Below are positions 16,644 to 25,591 of a stretch of DNA of 64,000 nt, piece by piece. The notes under the pieces were generated by a model. That model saw only the letters and a list, made by a program, of their open reading frames with translations. It searched no databases and was not told the DNA's origin. Source of the stretch: an uncultured Helcococcus sp. (GTDB lineage: Bacteria > Bacillota > Clostridia > Tissierellales > Peptoniphilaceae); contig CALAZW010000018.1 of assembly GCA_937926545.1 (NCBI GenBank), positions 4,121-68,120 on the forward strand, given 5' to 3'. Position 1 is the first letter of the stretch, and the number at the start of each line of letters is the position of its first letter. The translations under genes and the position numbers were made by a program.

Positions 16644-17331
16644 GTTTTTTATTATAGTCTAACTCTGCCTGGGACTTTCTCAAGTAATTTGGACTTAAAT
16701 CATAGTAACTATCTTCAAGTCCCTCTTCCAACATATTTTTAGCTATGATGGAGATATTTCTAGATATACAGTTATTAAGTCCTGCATGGCTCACCTTAAC
16801 CTTGTCATATTTACTATATATATCTTCCAATAGGTGACTTGCCTCTCCCACAAGAATTATTTCTTCTTCCTTATGGTCTTCTAAAAACTTTTCAAAGCCA
16901 CTGTAATTTATCATACTGTCTTCTATAATGTTTTCTAGTTTGCCATCCTTCCACTTATAAAGACCGGTAAATAATCTTTTTCCTCTAGCATCTATAACTG
17001 GCATTATTAGGCTATCGCTCATTATTCCAAAAGCTAGGGCTTCCAGGCTGGAAACTCCAACTATTTTTTTATCAAGCATTTGTGCCAGGGTTTTAGTCGC
17101 TGTCATCCCTATTCTAAGTCCGGTAAAAGATCCTGGTCCCTTGGCTATGGCGAAGGCATCAATCTCCTTCATGGTCAAGCCTAGTTTCTTTAATAAGTCT
17201 TCTGTCATTGGCAAAAGGCTTTCAGAATGTGTTTTTTCTTGGTTTACACTATAATCACCTAATATTTTTTCATCTTCTAAAATGGCCACATTAGATATCA
17301 TAGTTGATGTGTCTATTGCTAAAATTCTCAT
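16633..17331 (-). CDS. tsaB: tRNA t6A biosynthesis protein TsaB
   Basis: Inactive paralogue of TsaD that scaffolds the t6A complex. The 232 residues begin MRILAIDTSTMISNVAI, with the ASKHA-type AIAKGPGSFTGLRIGM near 61-76 and PVIDARGKRLFTG further on. It overlaps the tsaE stop by four bases (ATGA). The C-terminal third is diverged, which is usual in this family. Confidence 0.95.
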   Translation of the reverse strand: MRILAIDTSTMISNVAILEDEKILGDYSVNQEKTHSESLLPMTEDLLKKLGLTMKEIDAFAIAKGPGSFTGLRIGMTATKTLAQMLDKKIVGVSSLEALAFGIMSDSLIMPVIDARGKRLFTGLYKWKDGKLENIIEDSMINYSGFEKFLEDHKEEEIILVGEASHLLEDIYSKYDKVKVSHAGLNNCISRNISIIAKNMLEEGLEDSYYDLSPNYLRKSQAELDYNKKHDK

Positions 17332-17777
17332 TCTAACTCCTTTATTATCTCTTTTGCTCTTTCATTATCTTCAATAATCTCTATTCTTCTACCATTGTCT
17401 TGGTCTATAGTTATATTTATCTTAATCATATCTTCTGGTAGATATCCCTCTCCCTTGATTGCCCACTCTATAAAGCTAATTCCTTCAGGGTAGAAATATG
17501 ATTCATAGTCTAGTTGTTCCAATTCCTCAGGGTTTTCCAGTCTATATAGGTCCAAATGATAGATGGTTTCTCTTCCATCATATATGTTTACCAGGGCAAA
17601 TGTAGGAGACGTTATATAATCTTTAACTCCCAATTCCCTGCCTACAAATTGTACAAAGGTGGTTTTTCCTGCTCCCAAATCACCTACTAAGGAAAAAACA
17701 TCTCCATATTCTATTAGGCCTGCAAATTTCACTGCAAAGTCTTCAAATTCTTTTAAGTTTTTTATTGAAATATTCAT
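17328..17777 (-). CDS. tsaE: tRNA t6A biosynthesis ATPase TsaE
   Basis: P-loop ATPase of 149 residues that drives turnover of the TsaB-TsaD complex. The Walker A motif GDLGAGKTT is at 32-40; the segment YITSPTFALVNIYDG and the HLDLYRL switch region follow, and the Trp motif lies in ISFIEWAIKGEGYLPED. It is the first gene of the 12-gene minus-strand run down to 6241. Start 17777 follows GAGGTGA, with an extended -10 promoter just upstream (17796-17804). Confidence 0.96.
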   Translation of the reverse strand: MNISIKNLKEFEDFAVKFAGLIEYGDVFSLVGDLGAGKTTFVQFVGRELGVKDYITSPTFALVNIYDGRETIYHLDLYRLENPEELEQLDYESYFYPEGISFIEWAIKGEGYLPEDMIKINITIDQDNGRRIEIIEDNERAKEIIKELE

Positions 17778-17795
17778 GTCTCACCTCATCAAATT

Positions 17796-17804
17796 ATTAT
17801 AACA
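17796..17804 (-). promoter_or_regulatory. Extended -10 promoter of the tsaE-led housekeeping run
   Basis: The minus strand reads TGTTATAAT, with no clear -35. It is the only promoter-like sequence between the surface-protein terminator and tsaE. Confidence 0.5.
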
Positions 17805-17846
17805 TAGTATATTATTATTATAAAAAAATCTAGAGTCTTTTTAAAC

Positions 17847-17872
17847 TATAAAAAGCCCATAAATGGGCTTTT
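17847..17872 (-). terminator. Terminator after the SpaA-repeat surface protein
   Basis: AAAAGCCCAT/ATGGGCTTTT stem followed by a T-rich run on the minus strand; it separates the surface-protein gene from tsaE. Confidence 0.85.
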
Positions 17873-17877
17873 ACAGC

Positions 17878-20769
17878 TTATTTACTTCTTCTTTTAGTAG
17901 AAGCTAAAACAAATGTTGATATTGTTAAGGACACTATATAGTTTAATATGCTCTTGTCTCCAGTTTTAGGAGTTGTCATTCCTTGTGATTTACCCTGGCT
18001 GGTATTTATACTGCCTTGGGATCCTGCCCCCCCCGGTGGCGGTGGTGGCCCTTTGGGATCTTCTTTTTTAGGGGGATCTTTTTTCTTTCCTGGGACATTT
18101 TCTATATCGGACATCTTCTTGTTTACAATGGTTACTTCTTGCTTGTCCTCTAGAGCTATTTCCTTGGGCATCTCCTCCATAACATAGCCTGGAAGACTTT
18201 CTTTTTCTTCTATCTTATAACTGCCCTTATCCAGTCTTAAAACTACTATCTCGCCTTCTTCATTGGTAACCAGGCCTTCTATCTCTCCATACTGATCACT
18301 TATATATAGGTCCTTGTCCTCTTCATAGGTAAAGAGAAGAACCTTGTCATTTTCATCTAGGATATTAAACTTTACTCCCTTTAATCTTTCTTTTTCCTTG
18401 TTCTCCTTTATGATTTTAAGAAAGGTTGATTCATTTAAGAATTCTTTTTCAACCACTTCCTTGTCTACACTTACTTCGTGTTCCCTAGGATCTAACCTAT
18501 ATCTTTTATCCACCTTTAGTTCCTGGTAAAAATATTTCCCATAGGGTAGTTCAACGCTTATCTGTCCAGCGTCATCGGTAGCATAAATACCAAGCTCTGT
18601 CTTATCTTCATCTAGGATTCTTATCTCCACATCCTTTATGGGTTCATAGGTATAGGCATCTTTTTTATTGATTATTAGTTTACCAAATTTATTTATCCTA
18701 TCATTTCTTATGATAACTGGGTTTACCATGTCCTTTTCAGCCACTATTATCTCCACCCTACCTATATTTTCATAGTATTCATTGGGTGATTTTTCAACCA
18801 AATAAAACTTACCAGTCTCCAGGGTCTCCAATACTATTTCACCATTTTTATCTGTTTTTAATTCCTCTTGCCCTTCTTCGTCTCTAGTATATATAGCCTT
18901 GGTCTTCTTAAACTTTAGTTTTTCTCCCTCAGCAGTTTCCAGGTTAAAGACAACATCTTTTAATGGTTGATTAGTCTTTTCATCAAGTTTAATTATCTTG
19001 GTCTTTATAGTTTCATTTACCAGGTAAAGTTCATTTTCCTTATCACTTTTTACAATAAGCTCCTGGTCATCCACCTTTATATATCCATCAACAGCTTCCA
19101 GCTCTTGTAATATATATTTTTTGCCGACTTCTAACCCTCTTAATTCATGAGGTTTTTGATCACTTATCCAATCCTTAACCACCTCTTTACCAGTTGAGTC
19201 AACTAATCTTAACTTGGCCCCTGATAAAATATTTCCCTTGTCATCAGTCTTTGTGATTCTAAAGCTGGTTTTCTTATTGGCTATAACCTGTTCATATATC
19301 TTTTCATTTCCCTTTGTTTCTACAAAGCTTGGCTCATCAAGACGAACCTTAATGTTTTCAATTGGATAGTAGCCCTTGGGACTTATTTCTTCCTTTATTG
19401 TATAAACAATATTATTTAGCTTTTTACTCGTTATGGCTATCCCATTCTTGTCCGTCTTTACAGTTTCAATAAGTTCTCCCTTTGAATTATATATGCCAAA
19501 GGATACATCAGCCAATACCTCATTGGTTTCCAAGTCCTTTTTCACTATCCTAAGTTTCTTAGGACCTTCAGGCGGAACGATTTCTCCTTCCTTCTTGGTG
19601 TTTTCAATTTGCATCTCAACATTCTTACTAGCTTCACTTATTTCAAAAGAATAAGTATTAGGATTATCTTCATAAATTGCCGGACTATCAATTTCCTTTA
19701 GATAATAGAAACCAAAATCTAACTTTTTACTTGTGGCCAGTCCCTGGCTATTAGTTGTTATAGTTTCCATCAACATTTGGTCTTCTTGCCTATAGATACC
19801 AAACTTAACCTTGGCTATGGGGCCCTTACTTACTGAATCAATCTTTCTAATTGATACTTGTCCATTGGCATACTTATTAACTATATTAATAGTTTCTACA
19901 GAATCCTTATCAATTACAAATTCAAAGCTTTCCAAGGGAATAAAGCCTTCCTGGTAAACTTCTTCTATTATATATTTACCATAAGGTAGCTTTGATGACT
20001 TGGCCTCGCCTCTAGTATTTGTTATTAAACTTTCTACAAAAACACCATTCTCATCATAGAGATTAAAAATCATTCCAGATAAAGACTTTCCATTTTCATC
20101 TTTTTTAATTATTTTAATAATTTTAGTTTCTATTTCAACCTCAATATCTACGTCAATTTCTCCGTTTAATACCACACCTTTTTCTTCAATTTCCACCTCT
20201 TCAACACCTATATATTCTTTTATTCCTTCTTCAAATTTATAGTAAACATAGTATGTTCCATCATCAAATTTAGATGTTTCAATTAAACCGTTTTGTGTAT
20301 ATAATTCTTCTAATATATTATTATCTTCATCAACTATAATCGCTTCAAATTCTTTAACAGTTTTACCATTAGATTTTAATCTAATTTCAAAATTAATCAT
20401 TCCAAAATTTTCTTCTATAGGTGATAGTATAATCTCAGATTCCTCTTCAAGAAACATAATTTTTTTTAGATAATCATATTCACTTAAACCTGGTATCTCT
20501 TTTATTTTTACATAAATAACATCTTCATATGTTTCCCCTAATACTACTCCATATTCGTCTGTAACAAGGTCAGAAGAATCACTCATATCCAGATTACTAG
20601 ATACACTTATAACCGCATCCGATATAGGTTCTCCCAATTCTGTCTCACACATTATTTTATATCTATAAATTGTTATCTCTTCCGCCCTTATTTCTCTACT
20701 CTCAAAACTACTTACCATTAACAATACGCCAATAAAAACTAATATAAATATACGTTTACTTTTTTTCAT
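17878..20769 (-). CDS. SpaA/Cna-B repeat surface protein with sortase signal
   Basis: Secreted, cell-wall-anchored protein of 963 residues. A signal peptide covers about residues 1-29 (KKSKRIFILVFIGVLLMVSS). After a less regular N-terminal region come about seven SpaA/Cna-B-type repeats of 85-110 residues, from about 215 to 900. Each opens with a K-rich strand (KIIKKDENG, LRIVKKDLETN, FRITKTDDKG), has a TNxxGxA-like turn and a YxIxEE strand, and ends in an Asn-rich strand such as NKK; the pattern suits Lys-Asn isopeptide bonds with a catalytic Glu. A Pro/Gly linker (KGPPPPPGGAG) precedes the sortase signal TPKTG at 933-937, a hydrophobic helix and KRRSK. No sortase gene is in the window. Function is probably adhesion or shaft-like display. 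Start 20769 has GGAGG upstream. Confidence 0.88.
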   Translation of the reverse strand: MKKSKRIFILVFIGVLLMVSSFESREIRAEEITIYRYKIMCETELGEPISDAVISVSSNLDMSDSSDLVTDEYGVVLGETYEDVIYVKIKEIPGLSEYDYLKKIMFLEEESEIILSPIEENFGMINFEIRLKSNGKTVKEFEAIIVDEDNNILEELYTQNGLIETSKFDDGTYYVYYKFEEGIKEYIGVEEVEIEEKGVVLNGEIDVDIEVEIETKIIKIIKKDENGKSLSGMIFNLYDENGVFVESLITNTRGEAKSSKLPYGKYIIEEVYQEGFIPLESFEFVIDKDSVETINIVNKYANGQVSIRKIDSVSKGPIAKVKFGIYRQEDQMLMETITTNSQGLATSKKLDFGFYYLKEIDSPAIYEDNPNTYSFEISEASKNVEMQIENTKKEGEIVPPEGPKKLRIVKKDLETNEVLADVSFGIYNSKGELIETVKTDKNGIAITSKKLNNIVYTIKEEISPKGYYPIENIKVRLDEPSFVETKGNEKIYEQVIANKKTSFRITKTDDKGNILSGAKLRLVDSTGKEVVKDWISDQKPHELRGLEVGKKYILQELEAVDGYIKVDDQELIVKSDKENELYLVNETIKTKIIKLDEKTNQPLKDVVFNLETAEGEKLKFKKTKAIYTRDEEGQEELKTDKNGEIVLETLETGKFYLVEKSPNEYYENIGRVEIIVAEKDMVNPVIIRNDRINKFGKLIINKKDAYTYEPIKDVEIRILDEDKTELGIYATDDAGQISVELPYGKYFYQELKVDKRYRLDPREHEVSVDKEVVEKEFLNESTFLKIIKENKEKERLKGVKFNILDENDKVLLFTYEEDKDLYISDQYGEIEGLVTNEEGEIVVLRLDKGSYKIEEKESLPGYVMEEMPKEIALEDKQEVTIVNKKMSDIENVPGKKKDPPKKEDPKGPPPPPGGAGSQGSINTSQGKSQGMTTPKTGDKSILNYIVSLTISTFVLASTKRRSK

Positions 20770-20781
20770 TCTTCCTCCAAT

Positions 20782-20803
20782 AAAAAAAAGACCATATAGT
20801 CTT
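20782..20803 (-). terminator. Weak terminator between the small protein gene and the surface protein
   Basis: AAGAC/GTCTT stem with a run of eight T on the minus strand; it overlaps the stop codon of the 81-residue gene. The short stem suggests partial readthrough. Confidence 0.55.
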
Positions 20804-21047
20804 AGGTTAGGTTTTTTATTATTCTAATGTCTTCATTAATAAATTTATTAATAGTTGAGTTATATTTGTCCTCAACTCTAACTAAATAATAGTTTGCATA
20901 CTCGCCTATAACTTTTACAACTAGTTTGGTATTGTCCCTTTCTACCACATAAAAATTATATAGTTTCAAGTGAACTCCATTTCCATCCCTGTGATAATAG
21001 ACAGGATTAGTTATATGGTGACGATCTTTCTTCCTAAAATAAGACAA
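20802..21047 (-). CDS. Small protein of unknown function
   Basis: Predicted cytoplasmic protein of 81 residues, not recognised. It begins at TTG 21047 with the good ribosome site AAAGGAGA 7 bases upstream; no in-frame ATG competes. It is basic near the N-terminus (FRKKDRHH) and rich in Tyr, Val and Asn, with a beta-rich look (LKLYNFYVVERDNTKLVVKV). It has no signal peptide or membrane segment. It is divergent from the helicase gene at 21236 and sits upstream of the surface protein. A small SH3-like or RNA-binding barrel is possible but unproven. Confidence 0.6.
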   Translation of the reverse strand: MSYFRKKDRHHITNPVYYHRDGNGVHLKLYNFYVVERDNTKLVVKVIGEYANYYLVRVEDKYNSTINKFINEDIRIIKNLT

Positions 21048-21235
21048 AGAAATCTCCTTTCACACGTACGCATTCTTATGCCTACTGACACCTGCACTAT
21101 CCGCCAGACATGCCAAATAAATGTTTTGAAAATTGAACGAAATGTTCATAGAAGGATATCTTAGATTGAATTGATATCAACATTAATATATCATTGTATA
21201 CATGATTAGTCAATTTCAATAAGTTAGGTGGTAAT

Positions 21236-23068
21236 ATGAATTTTTCAAAACAACAATTAGATGCAATTAATCACAAGGATGGACCAGCACTAGTTCTGGC
21301 TGTCCCTGGAGCTGGTAAAACTACAGTTTTACTAGAGAGAGTAAATTCCTTAATAGATAGTGGTGTGGACCCTAGAAGCATTTTAGCTATGACCTTTTCT
21401 AGAAATCAGGCCTTGGATATGGCTGATAGATTTTCCAGTAAATATGGTCATCGCTCAGTGACTTTTTCTACTATCCACTCCTTCGCCTATGGCATAGTTA
21501 GATCCTATGCCAATAAAAACAATACCAAGGTTAATTTAATAGAATCTTCCAAGGAGTTCAACAAGTATAAATTAATCGAAAGAATTTTCTATGATATTAA
21601 TAAAAAGCCTATAAATGATGAAGAACTTGAAGAGTTTTTTAGAATATCTGGTTTCTTAAAGAATACCCTTCAAGACTATCAAACCTATAGCAAAAAGTAT
21701 CCTACTAGTTTTAGAAACTTTAACTTGCTTTACAAGCACTATGAGGACTTTAAAAAACAACATAATTTAATAGATTTTGACGATATGCTTCTTCTAGCCC
21801 TACAGATAATAAGTACGGACAAGGAAATTCTCAGTTACCTGCAAAATCAATTCAAGTACATCCAAATTGATGAAGGCCAAGATACTTCCCTTATCCAGCT
21901 AAAGATTATTTATATGATTGCCCAGCCTGAGGACAATATCTTTATAGTTGCAGATGACGACCAATCTATTTATGGATTTAGAGGGGCCAGTCCAGATGAA
22001 CTATTAAACTTTAAAAGCGTTTATCCTCAAGCAAAAATATTTCTAATGGAAAATAACTATAGGTCAAGTAAAAATATAGTGGATTTATCAAGTAAGATAA
22101 TAAATAAAAACACCATAAGATATGACAAAAACCTACAGTCTACCAAGGAAGAAAGAAATAAGATAAACCTAATTAGAGCTAAAAACACCAGGATTCAAAC
22201 CAACTATCTGGTAAAAGAGATTCTAGACAAGGGTAAGGACAAGTCAGTAGCTGTCCTTTATAGAAATAACATTTCTTCTATTAATGTTATAAATGCCCTG
22301 GCTGGAAAGATAGATTTCTATATCAAGGATGGAAAGTTTGCCTTTTACGACCACTTTATCATAAGGGATGTTATAAACATGATTAACTTTTCCTATGATC
22401 AAACAGACATAAACCTATTCGAAAAAATCTACTATAAATTTAATCTTTACTTAAAAAAAGATTTTATTAACCAAATAAAGATAATGGATCATAAAGACAA
22501 TATAGTCAATAGACTGGAACAGTGCGATGGAGTTTATACCTTCTACCAGGAAAAGTTTGAACTCCTAAGATACTATCTAAACCAACTTAGATACCTAGAT
22601 GTGGATGATGCCATTAAATTTATCTTTTCCAACATAGGTTATTATGAGTATTTAAAAGAATACGCCCGAAGAAGTAAGACACCTATCTTAACATACGATA
22701 GAGTAATAGATACCCTTATAAACATTAGTAGGGGGTGCAAGACAGTCAAGGACCTGGAAGATAAATTCAAAGAACTAAACAGCCTACAAAGGGAAGCATC
22801 CCAAGCTCAAAGTAATATTACCCTATCTACCATACATGGCTCCAAAGGATTGGAATATGACAATGTCTATCTTATAGACCTGATAGACGAAGAGTTTCCC
22901 TCCAGCTATTCCATGGGCGATAGGGAAGACATAGGAGTATTGGAAGAGGAGAGAAGACTTTTCTATGTGGCTGTTACCAGGGCCAAGGAAAATCTATCCC
23001 TTGTAACCTTAAAAAGATTAAATAATAGGAAGGTAGAACCATCACTATTTTTAAAAGAATTAAAATAG
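21236..23068 (+). CDS. UvrD/Rep-family ATP-dependent DNA helicase (second paralogue)
   Basis: Superfamily 1A helicase of 610 residues, shorter than the PcrA at 12997-15168 because it lacks the C-terminal Tudor tail. Motif I is AVPGAGKTT (22-30), with Pro in place of the usual Gly/Ala; motif II is IDEGQDTS near 211-218 (DEGQD rather than DEYQD), motif III VADDDQSIYGFRGA, motif IV NNYRSS, motif V STIHGSKGLEYDNVYL, and motif VI EERRLFYVAVTRAK. All catalytic positions are kept, so it should be active. Such RecB/UvrD-like singletons are common in anaerobic Bacillota and have no assigned role. Start 21236 has TTAGGTGG upstream. It is alone on its strand and is followed by the Trp T-box. Confidence 0.9.
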   Translation: MNFSKQQLDAINHKDGPALVLAVPGAGKTTVLLERVNSLIDSGVDPRSILAMTFSRNQALDMADRFSSKYGHRSVTFSTIHSFAYGIVRSYANKNNTKVNLIESSKEFNKYKLIERIFYDINKKPINDEELEEFFRISGFLKNTLQDYQTYSKKYPTSFRNFNLLYKHYEDFKKQHNLIDFDDMLLLALQIISTDKEILSYLQNQFKYIQIDEGQDTSLIQLKIIYMIAQPEDNIFIVADDDQSIYGFRGASPDELLNFKSVYPQAKIFLMENNYRSSKNIVDLSSKIINKNTIRYDKNLQSTKEERNKINLIRAKNTRIQTNYLVKEILDKGKDKSVAVLYRNNISSINVINALAGKIDFYIKDGKFAFYDHFIIRDVINMINFSYDQTDINLFEKIYYKFNLYLKKDFINQIKIMDHKDNIVNRLEQCDGVYTFYQEKFELLRYYLNQLRYLDVDDAIKFIFSNIGYYEYLKEYARRSKTPILTYDRVIDTLINISRGCKTVKDLEDKFKELNSLQREASQAQSNITLSTIHGSKGLEYDNVYLIDLIDEEFPSSYSMGDREDIGVLEEERRLFYVAVTRAKENLSLVTLKRLNNRKVEPSLFLKELK

Positions 23069-23097
23069 TTGCATTTTCTTTATGAATCATATATCAT
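23069..23097 (+). promoter_or_regulatory. Probable promoter of the T-box leader
   Basis: TTGCAT (23069-23074), a 17-base spacer and TATCAT (23092-23097). The -35 touches the helicase stop codon. Initiation would be about 15 bases before Stem I. Confidence 0.45.
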
Positions 23098-23120
23098 TAG
23101 AATTAATAATAAATCATTGA

Positions 23121-23363
23121 TTGGAAGTAGTAATATATTATGAAGTTTTTAAGAGAACTATTGGCTGGTGAAAAATAGTAGCGGATTATATATGAATGGA
23201 TCCAAGAGAGCATCTGTGAACAAAGTATCGGATGACGGTCTCCCCCGTTACAGGGATAGGATATGATTGTATCTGAAAGAGGTGTACTTTTTTAAGTATG
23301 CGAAATAGGATGGCACCACGAATTTTAAACCATTTGTTCCTTAAAGGGACAAGTGGTTTTTTT
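23121..23363 (+). ncRNA. Tryptophan T-box leader with terminator
   Basis: A tRNA-sensing leader. Stem I closes by TTGGA (23121-23125) with TCCAA (23201-23205), contains the AGTA-type S-turn on its 5' side and a GGTGAAAAA-type distal loop. The specifier loop TGAATGGA presents TGG (23197-23199), the Trp codon. The T-box sequence AGGATGGCACCACG (23307-23320) holds UGGC, whose last base pairs with discriminator G of tRNA-Trp. The terminator stem ACCATTTGTTCC/GGGACAAGTGGT with seven T (23327-23363) follows. Uncharged tRNA-Trp should stabilise the antiterminator and turn on trpP. Confidence 0.95.
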
Positions 23364-23456
23364 ATTGGAAAAGGAGGATAAAGATGACTTGAAGAGTAGC
23401 TTTAAATAAAATCATTTTAAATAAAAATACAAAAGAAAATTATAAGGAGATTAAAA

Positions 23457-23972
23457 ATGAAAACAAAAGATTTAGTAACATCATCAATATTATTAGCGCT
23501 TGGATTGGTTCTACATTACATCTGTCCCCCTTTACTGTTTGGAGTTAAGCCAGACTTTTTACTGGCAACAATGTTTATTTCAATTATTATTTGTTCAGAT
23601 TTAAAGTCCACCCTAGCCATAGGAACTGCAGCTGGAATTATCACTGCTATGACAACAGGAATGCCTGGTGGTCAGTTGGCAAACTTTATAGACAAAATAA
23701 TTACTAGTATGTTTTTCCATTTTATTTGCATAAAATTAAGCAAAAATAACATAAATGTAATAAAATTGTCTATTTCAGTTTTCCTATCGACTCTTTTAAG
23801 TGGAGCAATATTTTTATTTATAGTTAAAACCATGGCTGGAGCACCGATTAACATGGGATACCTGCTAGTTACTATAGTTTTACCAACCTCCATATTTAAT
23901 ATTTTATTCTCAAACATTTTAATAAAATCTTTAAGCATGGCTGGCCTAAAAAGTGTACAAACGCATAATTAA
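23457..23972 (+). CDS. trpP: Tryptophan transporter
   Basis: Hydrophobic protein of 171 residues with five to six membrane segments, matching the TrpP family by its opening (KTKDLVTSSILLALGLVLHY), GVKPDFLLATMFI, and the PGGQLANFIDKIITS segment. TrpP of B. subtilis imports tryptophan, and the family folds like ECF S components. The T-box upstream, with specifier TGG, agrees with tryptophan. Start 23457 has AAGGAGATT upstream. An APC permease follows 55 bases later on the same strand with no terminator between. Confidence 0.92.
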   Translation: MKTKDLVTSSILLALGLVLHYICPPLLFGVKPDFLLATMFISIIICSDLKSTLAIGTAAGIITAMTTGMPGGQLANFIDKIITSMFFHFICIKLSKNNINVIKLSISVFLSTLLSGAIFLFIVKTMAGAPINMGYLLVTIVLPTSIFNILFSNILIKSLSMAGLKSVQTHN

Positions 23973-24027
23973 TCGTCATTAGATTTGACTTGAACCTTTT
24001 TCTTCTGATAGGCTAAATCCTATAGGA

Positions 24028-25509
24028 GTGATTAATATTAATAATCAAGAAGACGAAATAAGTAATTATAATAATAAAGGATTAAGAAAAAAAGACTTTT
24101 TCATGTTGGGTTTTGGATCCATGATTGGAATTGGTTGGACGGTTGCTATAAATGAGTGGTTTAAGATTTCAGGCGGCCCTATAGGGGCTGCCATTGCATT
24201 TCTTATAGGTACTTTTATGATAATACCTATAGGACTTGCCTATGCTGAGATGGCCAGCTCCATACCTCTTTCAGGAGGAGTTATAGCCTATGGCTACAAG
24301 GGAATCAATAAGAGGATGTCCTTTGTGGGAGGCTGGTTTGTCATGTTGGCCTATATAATTTTGCTTCCTTGGGAAGCTATCTATATAAATAAGATTTTAT
24401 TGGTCTTATTCCCTGGCCTAAAAGCTCTACCACCCATCTATAGTATTTTGGGTCATGACATTTATCCCTTGGGCTTGTTGGTAACAACACTTTTATCCCT
24501 ACTAATGATTTACATAAATCTTAAGGGAGCCAAGTCATCAGGTAAATTGCAAACTGTATTCACATCAATGATTATGATATCAGCAGCTATTGTTATTGTA
24601 TTTTCATTGATCAATGGAAACCTAAGAAACCTAAAGCCTATCTACTCACAAGTTGAAGGCTATGAACACGATAATATAATTAAATCTATTCTATCTATGA
24701 TAGTTATAGTGCCCTTTTTCCTATCAGGCTTTGATGCTGTATCACAGTCTATAGAAGAAGCAAAATCAGATAAAATTGAAAAAAGTATTGGTAGGATACT
24801 TATCATGTCAATCTTGGCAGCTGGTATTTTCTACATTATGATCATACTATCAGCAGGTTATGCTATAGATTGGAGAACCTTCTCTGAATTGGACTCTCCT
24901 TCTGTTGCCATCATGTTTAAGTACCTATATGGAGATAGTAAACTTGGAGATATCCTTTACTACCTTACTATGATAGGAGCCTTGTCAGGCCTACTATCAA
25001 CCTGGAATGCCATGTTCTTGTCATCATCAAGGCTTATGCAGTCCATGGGTAAGGTAAAGTTAATATCACCCAAGTTCAAGGAATTACATCCTGTCTATAA
25101 GACACCTGTCAATTCCATTAGATTTGCCGGTATAGCATCTATTATTGGTCCCTTCCTTGGGATTGGATTAATAAAGCCGCTTACCAATGTGGGTTCCCTA
25201 AGTTTTATCATAGGTTGGTTAATAACCTCCCTATCAGCTCTAAGACTAAGAGAGTTGGAACCAGACCTTAAGAGACCCTACAAGGCAGGAAATAGCAAGT
25301 TTATTCTTACCATGGCAACCTTAATATCCACCCTACTAATTTTCCTTTTAATAAATCCTTTCTTGGATACTTTTATGGGATACATTAGTTTGGCAATATT
25401 TGGAGTTTGGAGCTTGCTTGGTTTAATATTTTACTATTATAGTTTTAATATTAGAAATAGTATAAGTGAAAAGAAAAGACTAGAACTTTTTAATGAAAGC
25501 CTATTTTGA
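24028..25509 (+). CDS. APC-superfamily amino-acid permease
   Basis: Membrane transporter of about 493 residues with about twelve helices. The APC helix-1 motif GFGSMIGIGW and helix-2 region GTFMIIPIGLAYAEMASSIP are clear, and PLSGGVIAYGYKGINKR is typical of APC permeases. The substrate cannot be read; its place after trpP suggests it may share tryptophan T-box control and may carry aromatic or other amino acids. The start is unsure: GTG 24028 lies inside the only ribosome-like sequence, GGAGTG, so ATT 24037 or a downstream ATG (about codon 27, before helix 1) could be used. Confidence 0.85.
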   Translation: MININNQEDEISNYNNKGLRKKDFFMLGFGSMIGIGWTVAINEWFKISGGPIGAAIAFLIGTFMIIPIGLAYAEMASSIPLSGGVIAYGYKGINKRMSFVGGWFVMLAYIILLPWEAIYINKILLVLFPGLKALPPIYSILGHDIYPLGLLVTTLLSLLMIYINLKGAKSSGKLQTVFTSMIMISAAIVIVFSLINGNLRNLKPIYSQVEGYEHDNIIKSILSMIVIVPFFLSGFDAVSQSIEEAKSDKIEKSIGRILIMSILAAGIFYIMIILSAGYAIDWRTFSELDSPSVAIMFKYLYGDSKLGDILYYLTMIGALSGLLSTWNAMFLSSSRLMQSMGKVKLISPKFKELHPVYKTPVNSIRFAGIASIIGPFLGIGLIKPLTNVGSLSFIIGWLITSLSALRLRELEPDLKRPYKAGNSKFILTMATLISTLLIFLLINPFLDTFMGYISLAIFGVWSLLGLIFYYYSFNIRNSISEKKRLELFNESLF

Positions 25510-25521
25510 TTTAAAAGGGGT

Positions 25522-25551
25522 AATGGCGACTTTACAGTCGCCATTTTTTTT
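25522..25551 (+). terminator. Terminator after the APC permease
   Basis: AATGGCGACT/AGTCGCCATT stem, loop TTAC, then seven or more T. The A-rich left flank may let it also serve the phaC side. Confidence 0.88.
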
Positions 25552-25591
25552 ATGCTCAAATGAATTAATTTGTTAGTATAGTATTTTATAT

